Shown: positions 1-5,709 of the stretch, piece by piece | How the letters are laid out: each line of letters opens with the position of its first letter | Numbering within the stretch: the first letter of the stretch is position 1 | From: CAZPAH01 sp964584495 | Lineage (GTDB): Bacteria > Krumholzibacteriota > Krumholzibacteriia > Krumholzibacteriales > Krumholzibacteriaceae | Assembly: GCA_964584495.1 (NCBI GenBank) | Contig: CAZPAH010000154.1 | Location: 1-5,859 of the forward strand | Reading direction: 5' to 3' | DNA: 5,859 nucleotides | Program-made: the position numbers and the translations under genes | Notes under the pieces: generated by a model | What the model was told of the DNA's origin: nothing | Seen by the model: only the letters and a program-made list of their open reading frames with translations | Database searches by the model: none

Positions 1-22
1 CGAAGCCGTTGTTCCCGTAAGG

Positions 23-68
23 TAGTAGACAGCCGTGATAAGAGGATCGAAGGAGTAATTGTCTACTA
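23..68. repeat. 9-bp perfect inverted repeat with 28-nt spacer
   Basis: TAGTAGACA at 23-31 is the exact reverse complement of TGTCTACTA at 60-68. The repeat lies just beyond the stop codon of the leftmost (minus-strand) lipoprotein gene. The spacer is long and there is no T-run, so it does not look like a standard intrinsic terminator. It could be a weak 3' hairpin, an operator-like site or chance. Confidence 0.3.
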
Positions 69-72
69 TGAT

Positions 73-876
73 CTAATTGTAGGGAAATTCGAGATAAGGA
101 GCTGCGGGCGAACAGCCTATCTTATAAATACCGGCATTATCGATGGCGGCTACGATCCCGCCGGCGTTCGGCTCCAGCTCTATAGGAGCCTCGGCAGGGA
201 ATGCGGCGAACTCGCCGAGGTCTTTGGTCACCGAGTTCACCTTGAAAATCTTCCCGTTGGCCGCGGCGAAAAGCTCTCCGCGTGATGAGAATGAAATATC
301 CGTAAGCCATTCGGTCGTCTCGAGAACCTTGACGGGTGTTCCAGTCCCTGGATCGAAGTCGATTATCACGGAGCCGCTCCCGGACAGCATTGATGAGCTG
401 GTGGTCGATATGAAAATATGCCCCGCAGGCCAGTTGCATGATCCTTCGATGTCCTCCTCGGCGCATCCGGCCTCTACGGCGGTCGCGGTGAATATGACGC
501 TGTCACCCTCGGCCGCCGCTTTCACATGCTGCTGCCCGGTGGTGTTCCCCAGCCTGAACAGGCAGGAGGCCAGGCCGGAAGCGTCGGACGACACGCTCGG
601 CGGCATTATTACCGCGCCCGGCGCACTCGTGCTGAAATTCACGGTCACGCCGGATTTCGGATTGCCCAGTATATCTAAAAGACTCACGGTGAGGGGTGAT
701 GCCAGAGGGGCGTTCACCCGCTCCGTCTGATTATTGCCGGAGGAGATAGTCAAGAATATCGTATTGAGCGATTCGTCTTCATCAAGGGGATTGTCGTCGC
801 AGGAGCATATCATCAGGATAATAAGAGAGATGGCTAGGGCGGTGGAGATTAACCCGGCCTTTGAAAAGTTGCCCAT
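73..876 (-). CDS. Secreted lipoprotein with Ig-like (Big_1-type) domain and short propeller-like tail
   Basis: The product is 267 aa from the chosen ATG at 876. That start has GGAGG (883-887) 6 nt upstream; an upstream in-frame ATG at 933 has no such site and would put a charged stretch before the signal peptide. Residues 7-23 form a hydrophobic signal segment followed by the lipobox I-C-S-C, giving lipidation at Cys26. An acidic linker (DDNPLDEDES) comes next. Residues about 39-134 look like a bacterial Ig-like domain of the invasin/Big_1 type: the LxDxxGNPxSGVxVxF core, the SDASGLA turn and a closing VIFTATA strand. Residues about 149-267 carry beta-rich, blade-like units (ISFSSRGELFAAANGKIFKV, then IVAAIDNAGIYKI). 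Cys138 and Cys147 could form a disulfide. The specific role is unknown; an envelope or surface-binding protein is likely. The tail is short for a closed beta-propeller, and the frame stays open past the TAG at 73-75, so truncation is possible. It is transcribed divergently from the permease. Confidence 0.8.
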   Translation of the reverse strand: MGNFSKAGLISTALAISLIILMICSCDDNPLDEDESLNTIFLTISSGNNQTERVNAPLASPLTVSLLDILGNPKSGVTVNFSTSAPGAVIMPPSVSSDASGLASCLFRLGNTTGQQHVKAAAEGDSVIFTATAVEAGCAEEDIEGSCNWPAGHIFISTTSSSMLSGSGSVIIDFDPGTGTPVKVLETTEWLTDISFSSRGELFAAANGKIFKVNSVTKDLGEFAAFPAEAPIELEPNAGGIVAAIDNAGIYKIGCSPAAPYLEFPYN

Positions 877-882
877 CAGAAA

Positions 883-887
883 CCTCC
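883..887 (-). promoter_or_regulatory. Ribosome binding site of the lipoprotein gene
   Basis: On the minus strand this reads GGAGG with a 6-nt spacer to the ATG at 874-876. It decides the start codon in favour of the shorter 267-aa product, whose N-terminus is then a normal lipoprotein signal peptide. Confidence 0.7.
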
Positions 888-985
888 ATTTTGATCTTTT
901 ATAAGCAAATGGATATTGTATAGAAACTTGCATACACTCTATGAGATCGATAAGTATCAGTCAACAGCCGAAAATCAAAAATCTG

Positions 986-1014
986 TTTAAAAATGCGACG
1001 ACATATTTTATAAA
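986..1014 (+). promoter_or_regulatory. Candidate sigma-70-type promoter for the permease operon
   Basis: TTTAAA (986-991) and TATAAA (1009-1014) are separated by 17 nt, in a clearly AT-rich patch inside the divergent intergenic region. The -10 matches the consensus at 5 of 6 positions and the -35 at 4 of 6. Transcription would begin near 1021, about 35 nt before the preferred permease start at 1058. If correct, the longer reading frame from 941 would not be translated from this transcript. The call rests on motif resemblance only. Confidence 0.35.
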
Positions 1015-1045
1015 TTGGGCGGGAGAGGATAATCCCCTAAGACCT

Positions 1046-1050
1046 GGAGG
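1046..1050 (+). promoter_or_regulatory. Ribosome binding site deciding the permease start
   Basis: GGAGG lies 7 nt before the ATG at 1058 and only 1 nt before the in-frame ATG at 1052, so 1058 has the better geometry. The upstream in-frame ATG at 941 has no purine-rich site in front of it. The 39 codons it would add are AT-rich with low GC at third positions, unlike the rest of the gene. Confidence 0.6.
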
Positions 1051-1057
1051 AATGAAG

Positions 1058-2626
1058 ATGGATGATGAAGGAATTCGTTATCCCTGGATAGTTAAAAAGG
1101 ATATCGACGGCTTCTTCGGCCTAGCGATTGACAACCTCATACAGTTTCTCTTAATAGCCGCCCTGTGTCCGGTTCTAGCCGGCATACCATCCGATTTCGT
1201 TTTCTCGCGGATCCTTCCTGGGGCGGCACTGTCGATTATCATCGGGAACGTGTTCTATTCATGGCAGGCCAGGAAGCTGGCTATGAGGGAAAAGCGGACC
1301 GACGTTACGGCCCTTCCTTACGGTATAAACACCGTAAGTCTTTTCGCCTATCTGATTTTTATCATGGGTCCGGTATACAGGGAAACAGGCAGCTACGAGA
1401 TTGCCTGGAAGGTCGGACTCCTGGCGTGTTTCTTCAGCGGCGTGATCGAATTCGGCAGCGCTTTCTGCATCGATTTTCTCAGGAGGATCACTCCCAGGGC
1501 CGCACTTCTATCCACGCTCGCCGGGATAGCGATTACATTCATCTCGATGGATTTCGCATTTCAAACTTTTGAAAAACCTCTTATCGCAATGCTTCCACTC
1601 GCTATCATTCTAATACAATACTTCGCCAGGGTGAGATTCCCCTTCGGTATCCCGGGGGGGATGGTGGCCCTCTTGTCGGGGACCGCGCTGGCCTGGATAT
1701 TCAAGATAATGAACACGTCGGAAGTCGTAACGGCCGCATCGCAGATAGGATTTTATCCGCCTAGATTCTCCGGAGCGGGACTGTTCGAGGTCATGCGAAG
1801 TCCTTACCTCTGGAAGTATTTCTCGATTATAATTCCGATGGCGCTATTCAATGTTCTCGGCTCGTTGCAGAACCTGGAGAGCGCCGAGGCGGCCGGAGAC
1901 AGGTATGAGACCAAGCCGTCGCTTGCGGTAAATGGCATTGGGTCTCTGCTGGCGTCGTTTTTCGGTTCCTGCTTCCCGACAACCATATATATAGGGCACC
2001 CCGGCTGGAAGGGGCTTGGAGCCCGTACGGGCTACTCGATGATGACGGGAATATTCTTCGTCTTTATCAGTCTCATAGGCGCGGTAAAGCTCATTAACAC
2101 GATCATCCCGATGGAGGCCGGCATTGCGATTGTTCTATGGATCGGAATAATAATCTCGGCGCAGGCATTTCAGGCCACTCCAAGGGAGCATTCACCGGCC
2201 GTCGTCGTGGGTCTATTCCCAGCGTTCGCCGCCTGGGGAGTGAACATCTTGAAACTCGGATACCAGGGAGCCGGCACGACCCTCTCGCGGCAGGCGGCGG
2301 CGGGCATTCCCATCAACGGTATCATCGGCATGCTTTCGCTTGAAAAGGGGTTCATCTTTACATCGATGATACTGGCTGCGATCAGCGTGTTTCTCATAGA
2401 CAAGGAATTTCTTAAAGCCTCGATGTGGTCTCTCGCAGCCGCCGTGATGGCATTCTTCGGCGTCATTCACGCTTTCAGGTTCGCTGGTAACGAGACTGTC
2501 AGCGTCATCGGCTGGAACGCGGGGGGCAGGTTCGCCTTCGGGTACGGTTGTTTCGCCTTGATATTTATAGTTTTCTACTACTGGAGAAAGAGTGGTGGGG
2601 GTGGGGAGATCGAGGGTGAAATATGA
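1058..2626 (+). CDS. NCS2/AzgA-like (xanthine/uracil/purine-type) membrane permease
   Basis: This 522-aa polytopic inner-membrane protein is very hydrophobic, with roughly 13-15 membrane segments starting at about residue 19. It resembles the NCS2 nucleobase symporters of the AzgA branch (COG2252-like). Supporting landmarks are the TDVTALPYGINTVSLFA half-helix region (about 81-97), the TPRAALLSTLAGIAITFISM segment (about 145-164; AzgA proteins have a similar Pro-(S/R)-x-(L/A) ... AGIG stretch), a TM8-like helix with QNLESAEAAGDRY (271-283), and TIYIGHPGW ... GARTGYS (309-327), which aligns with the AzgA T-x-YIES-AG-x-x-x-GGRTG block. In that block the usual Glu-Ser is Gly-His here. At 522 aa it exceeds the usual 430-450 aa of AzgA proteins, through extra C-terminal helices (about 431-509). 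The predicted role is proton-coupled uptake of a purine-like base; the substrate cannot be read from sequence. An alternative start at 941 would give 561 aa. The gene overlaps the next one by 4 nt (ATGA), so the two are an operon with likely translational coupling. Confidence 0.8.
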   Translation: MDDEGIRYPWIVKKDIDGFFGLAIDNLIQFLLIAALCPVLAGIPSDFVFSRILPGAALSIIIGNVFYSWQARKLAMREKRTDVTALPYGINTVSLFAYLIFIMGPVYRETGSYEIAWKVGLLACFFSGVIEFGSAFCIDFLRRITPRAALLSTLAGIAITFISMDFAFQTFEKPLIAMLPLAIILIQYFARVRFPFGIPGGMVALLSGTALAWIFKIMNTSEVVTAASQIGFYPPRFSGAGLFEVMRSPYLWKYFSIIIPMALFNVLGSLQNLESAEAAGDRYETKPSLAVNGIGSLLASFFGSCFPTTIYIGHPGWKGLGARTGYSMMTGIFFVFISLIGAVKLINTIIPMEAGIAIVLWIGIIISAQAFQATPREHSPAVVVGLFPAFAAWGVNILKLGYQGAGTTLSRQAAAGIPINGIIGMLSLEKGFIFTSMILAAISVFLIDKEFLKASMWSLAAAVMAFFGVIHAFRFAGNETVSVIGWNAGGRFAFGYGCFALIFIVFYYWRKSGGGGEIEGEI

Positions 2627-3750
2627 AGGTTTTGATTGTGGAGCCTTTTCTAGGGGGTTCCCATGCTTCCTGGGCGGAAGGGTATGCGACGAACAGCAGG
2701 CATGACACGGAAGTTATCGGGCTTCAGGGAAGACACTGGAAATGGAGGATGCACGGCGGGGCGGTCACTCTCGCCAGGAGGTTTCTGTCCAAATCGTTCG
2801 AGCCGGACCTGATTGTCGCAAGCGATATGCTCGATCTGGCCGCCTTTCTAGCCCTGGCGAGAGGTAAAGCCGCCGGGGTCAAGACGGCCGTTTATTTTCA
2901 TGAGAACCAGTTTGCCTACCCATCTCCCGGTCCCGGTGTAAGAGTGGATGCAAAGCGTGACGCCCATTTCGGTTTCATCAACTTCACGTCGGCCCTGGCC
3001 GCGGACCGCGTCCTGTTCAATTCAATGTACAATCTCGATTCGTTCTTCGACGGGCTCTTGAAATTCCTGTCGGTTTTGCCGGATCACAGGGAAACGGGAG
3101 AGGCGGAGAGAATCAGGGATAAGAGTTCCGTTCTGCCGCTTGGCATCGACCTCTGCAAATTCGATCGTTACAGTAAAAGAGGAACGGGCTCGAACCGCCC
3201 TCTAGTTCTCTGGAACCATCGCTGGGAATACGACAAGAACCCCGATGAGTTTTTTAGAGCGTTGTTCGTTCTACAGGAAAAGGGCATTGATTTCGAGGTT
3301 GCCGTTCTGGGCAGGGAGTTCGCCGTCAAACCTGATATATTCGAAGAAGCCGGATCGAAACTTGGCGCGAGGATAGTGCGGTTTGGCTTCGAAAACAAGT
3401 TCGAAGAGTACGCATCCTGTCTCTGGGAGGCGGATATACTTCCCGTTACTTCGATTCATGATTTCTTCGGCGTCAGCGTAGTGGAGGCTGTTTATTGCGG
3501 GTGCTGGCCGCTTCTTCCGCTCCGGCTGGCCTATCCGGAACATATATCTCCGGTCGAGCATCCGGGTTGTTTCTACGATGGTTTTGATGAACTCGTGGAT
3601 AAGCTCGCTAACAGGATAATCGATATAGAAGAGACGAGAGCCCAAAGTCCGGGAAAGCTTGTAAATCGCTATGACTGGAAAGAGATGGCTCCTATCTATG
3701 ACGAGCTTTTCGAGGGCCTGGTTGACAGCGGGGACCAAGGCCGTGTATAA
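2623..3750 (+). CDS. GTDC1/QTMAN-like glycosyltransferase (DUF3524; tRNA-queuosine mannosyltransferase family)
   Basis: This 375-aa soluble GT-B fold glycosyltransferase shares the distinctive blocks of animal GTDC1, now known as the tRNA-queuosine alpha-mannosyltransferase QTMAN. These are an N-terminal VLIVEPFLGGSH (3-14), WKWR (39-42), YFHENQFAYP (91-100), LFNSMYNLDSFF (131-142), LPDHR (152-156), WNHRWEYDKNPDEFF (197-211), VLGREF (228-233) plus PDIFEEA (237-243), and FFGVSVVEAVYCGCWPL (281-297) followed by YPE (304-306). The order and spacing match the eukaryotic protein except that its long central insertion is missing. The family moves mannose from GDP-mannose to queuosine in the tRNA-Asp anticodon; the bacterial substrate is an inference. 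In the usual E-x7-E motif of GT4-like enzymes the first Glu is Asp280 here and the second is Glu288. The start ATG overlaps the permease TGA, with GAGGG (2612-2616) 6 nt upstream. No queuosine biosynthesis gene is visible in the window. Confidence 0.85.
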   Translation: MKVLIVEPFLGGSHASWAEGYATNSRHDTEVIGLQGRHWKWRMHGGAVTLARRFLSKSFEPDLIVASDMLDLAAFLALARGKAAGVKTAVYFHENQFAYPSPGPGVRVDAKRDAHFGFINFTSALAADRVLFNSMYNLDSFFDGLLKFLSVLPDHRETGEAERIRDKSSVLPLGIDLCKFDRYSKRGTGSNRPLVLWNHRWEYDKNPDEFFRALFVLQEKGIDFEVAVLGREFAVKPDIFEEAGSKLGARIVRFGFENKFEEYASCLWEADILPVTSIHDFFGVSVVEAVYCGCWPLLPLRLAYPEHISPVEHPGCFYDGFDELVDKLANRIIDIEETRAQSPGKLVNRYDWKEMAPIYDELFEGLVDSGDQGRV

Positions 3751-3769
3751 TCTAGAGGCATAGAAAAGC

Positions 3770-3788
3770 GATCCGCGTTATCGCGATC
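3770..3788 (+). promoter_or_regulatory. Short hairpin in the glycosyltransferase-activator gap
   Basis: GATC-C-GCG (3770-3777) pairs with CGC-GATC (3782-3788), giving a 7-bp GC-rich stem with one bulged C and a TTAT loop. It fills part of the 57-nt gap between the glycosyltransferase stop and the activator ribosome binding site. It has no following T-run, so it is not a textbook terminator. It might act as an RNA processing or stability element, an operator, or nothing. Confidence 0.35.
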
Positions 3789-3796
3789 CATTTCCT

Positions 3797-3800
3797 GGAG
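3797..3800 (+). promoter_or_regulatory. Ribosome binding site supporting a GTG start
   Basis: GGAG sits 7 nt before the GTG at 3808. No in-frame ATG nearby has a comparable site; the first internal Met is residue 8 of the activator. This supports the GTG start. Confidence 0.6.
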
Positions 3801-3807
3801 TGCTACC

Positions 3808-5709
3808 GTGACCGTTGTGCCGGAAGAAATGGAGGAGCGGTACCGCCGGTTTCTGGATAACAGGGGGGACACTGTCGGTTCCCTTATTTTGTTGTTAGGG
3901 GACGAAAGATCTGAGCAGGGCGCGGCCAGGGCATGGGCGGCGCTGATCCTCTCCAGAATATTCCTAGTAGAGGGCAGGATGTTAAAGGCTGAAGCCTATC
4001 TTCGGATGGCCGCCAGCCTATTCAGATCGACGGCCGGGATCGATATGCCCCTCGCTCTGTGGGTGAACAGGGCGGTCATCCTTAGAGATCGGGGTTTCAC
4101 CTCGCAGGCCGGCAACCTTTTAGTGCGTGTATTCAATCTGGCTCTTTCGAGAGGGCAGACACAGGCGGCGGCCAAGGCCGCGGCCAACCTGGCCGTTCTG
4201 TACGCCCGATCCGGCGATATTCGCAATTCCGATTCTTATCTTTCCTTCGCAATCAAAAGTTACGAAGGGTTACGCCTTGATAACGAAATTCACAGGTGTA
4301 TGCCGGTACTGTCACTCCTTGACATGGTGAGGGGAAACCACGACAGGGCTATCGACAGGCTTCATCTTTTTATCCGGTGGAGCGAGGAGAACCGGCTGCC
4401 ACGGGAAAAACTTACGGGGCTCCTTCTCATGGCGGAGTCTTTTCTGGCCGGGAGGGATCTTCAAAACGGATCGGCGGCTCTGACCGGCGCCGGATCGCCG
4501 GAGGGCCAGCTGGAAATATTCCGACCCAAGAAAGTGGAACACCTTTTCCTTCAATCTCTTCTCAAGGGGATGGAAGGGAAGATCGAGGTGTCGAGAAAAT
4601 ATCGAGACGACGGCGAGATTCTAAGAAAGAGCCTGGGATTACGAATTCCACCGTCAGTCGCCGGGTACGGGAGATTCTTTGAAAGGGAGACGGGTGGACA
4701 TCGCGAAGGCTGCGCTGCATATCGTTCTTCAAGGGCCGGCTATTCGATCGATTCCGTCAACGGCGCATGTCGGCATCGGTTTGTAACAAGAAACCGGAGG
4801 ATGCTCGATATCATTGATGAAATCCGGCGCTGTTCGACATTTCCCGCGCCAATACTCATTTACGGCGAATCGGGAGTAGGGAAAGAGATTGTCTGTAGGC
4901 TTATCCATGCTTGGAGCGGCAGGGGGAGACAACCGTTCGTGCCGGTCAACTCCGCCGCCCTACCGGGGCATTTATTCGAAAGCAGCCTTTTCGGGCATTC
5001 TAAGGGAGCTTTTACCGGTGCATCTTCGAAGAATCCCGGATTCATCGAATCGGCCGGGGAAGGAACGATATTTCTCGACGAAATAGGAGAGCTCGACTTG
5101 CCGCTTCAAGCCAAACTGCTTCGTCTCCTGGATACGGGAGAATTCAGCCCGGTCGGCCGGAGCACAATCAAGTACTGCAGGGCGAGGGTTGTTGCAGCAA
5201 CCAACATGGATCTGGCCGAAGCGGTGAAAAGCGGTCGTTTCAGGGCCGACCTTTTTTACCGGCTATCGGCTCTTGCTTTCAGCATTCCCCCGCTGAGGGA
5301 GCGAAGGGAGGATATAGAGGCTCTGGCGGAATATTTCCTGGAGAACTTGATCTCCTCGAACAATGACATAGAGGTTTCGCTTGGAATTTCTTCCAAACGG
5401 CTATTGATGGAGTATTCATGGCCCGGAAACGCGAGGGAATTGCAGAACGAGATCAAATCGGCAGCCATGAAGCGGGGCAGAGGGATAATACGGGTGACGG
5501 ATTTCTCATCAAACTTGATCGGGGCGGCCTTCACAACGGTTCCCGTCGGCGGGTCTTCGCTTTATAGGAAGCTTGAAGATCTGGAGCGGCGGGAAATATT
5601 GGAAGCGCTCGTGGAAAGCGGAGGGAACAGGACAAGGGCCGCGGAGATGCTAGGGATCAAAAGAACGACCCTTATCTACAGGATAAAGAAGCTAGGAATC
5701 GAGCTATAA
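3808..5709 (+). CDS. Sigma-54-dependent enhancer-binding protein with TPR-like N-terminal domain
   Basis: This 633-aa cytoplasmic transcription activator starts at GTG. Residues about 36-270 are all-helical with TPR-like units about 40 aa apart (for example around 40-75, 80-115, 118-154 and 160-195). They form a putative protein- or ligand-sensing region in place of a receiver, GAF or PAS domain. Residues about 325-550 are the sigma-54 AAA+ core: Walker A GESGVGKE (353-360), the sigma-54-contact loop GAFTGA (400-405), Walker B IFLDE (421-425), sensor I region VVAATN (461-466), the arginine-finger region FRADLFYRL (478-486) and sensor II WPGNARELQN (538-547). All key residues are present, so the ATPase should be active. 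Residues about 588-631 are a Fis-type helix-turn-helix (ESGGNRTRAAEMLGIKRTTL). It should drive open-complex formation by RNA polymerase-sigma-54 at promoters with upstream sites. It follows the glycosyltransferase by 57 nt on the same strand and may share its transcript. The lack of a phosphorylation domain suggests control by protein partner or ligand. Targets are unknown. Confidence 0.93.
   Translation: MTVVPEEMEERYRRFLDNRGDTVGSLILLLGDERSEQGAARAWAALILSRIFLVEGRMLKAEAYLRMAASLFRSTAGIDMPLALWVNRAVILRDRGFTSQAGNLLVRVFNLALSRGQTQAAAKAAANLAVLYARSGDIRNSDSYLSFAIKSYEGLRLDNEIHRCMPVLSLLDMVRGNHDRAIDRLHLFIRWSEENRLPREKLTGLLLMAESFLAGRDLQNGSAALTGAGSPEGQLEIFRPKKVEHLFLQSLLKGMEGKIEVSRKYRDDGEILRKSLGLRIPPSVAGYGRFFERETGGHREGCAAYRSSRAGYSIDSVNGACRHRFVTRNRRMLDIIDEIRRCSTFPAPILIYGESGVGKEIVCRLIHAWSGRGRQPFVPVNSAALPGHLFESSLFGHSKGAFTGASSKNPGFIESAGEGTIFLDEIGELDLPLQAKLLRLLDTGEFSPVGRSTIKYCRARVVAATNMDLAEAVKSGRFRADLFYRLSALAFSIPPLRERREDIEALAEYFLENLISSNNDIEVSLGISSKRLLMEYSWPGNARELQNEIKSAAMKRGRGIIRVTDFSSNLIGAAFTTVPVGGSSLYRKLEDLERREILEALVESGGNRTRAAEMLGIKRTTLIYRIKKLGIEL

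Noticed and set aside
143..730. A 195-aa plus-strand open frame
   Set aside because: It is antisense to the lipoprotein gene, which has a signal peptide, Ig-like domain and good ribosome binding site. The antisense translation is low-complexity, rich in Ser, Ala and Pro, and has no recognisable motif.
886..912. CCATTT/AAATGG inverted repeat (15-nt loop) overlapping the lipoprotein ribosome binding site
   Set aside because: Only 6 bp, mostly A-T pairs with a long loop; it is unlikely to be stable enough to claim a regulatory hairpin.
877..1057. A sigma-54 (-24/-12) promoter in the divergent region, expected because an activator is encoded nearby
   Set aside because: I found no GG-N10-GC arrangement in a convincing context on the strand driving the permease; only a sigma-70-like candidate is visible.
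1165..1572. A 135-aa plus-strand open frame in another frame of the permease gene
   Set aside because: It is fully inside the permease, is highly charged and basic, and has no domain; the permease frame gives coherent membrane helices.
1654..1660. A run of seven G residues that might allow phase variation of the permease
   Set aside because: It encodes Pro-Gly-Gly-Met in a conserved-looking loop, the frame is intact on both sides, and one 7-G run in a GC-rich gene is weak evidence for slippage control.
3271..3738. A 155-aa minus-strand open frame
   Set aside because: It is antisense to the highly conserved glycosyltransferase blocks and has no recognisable domain; it is a by-product of codon bias.
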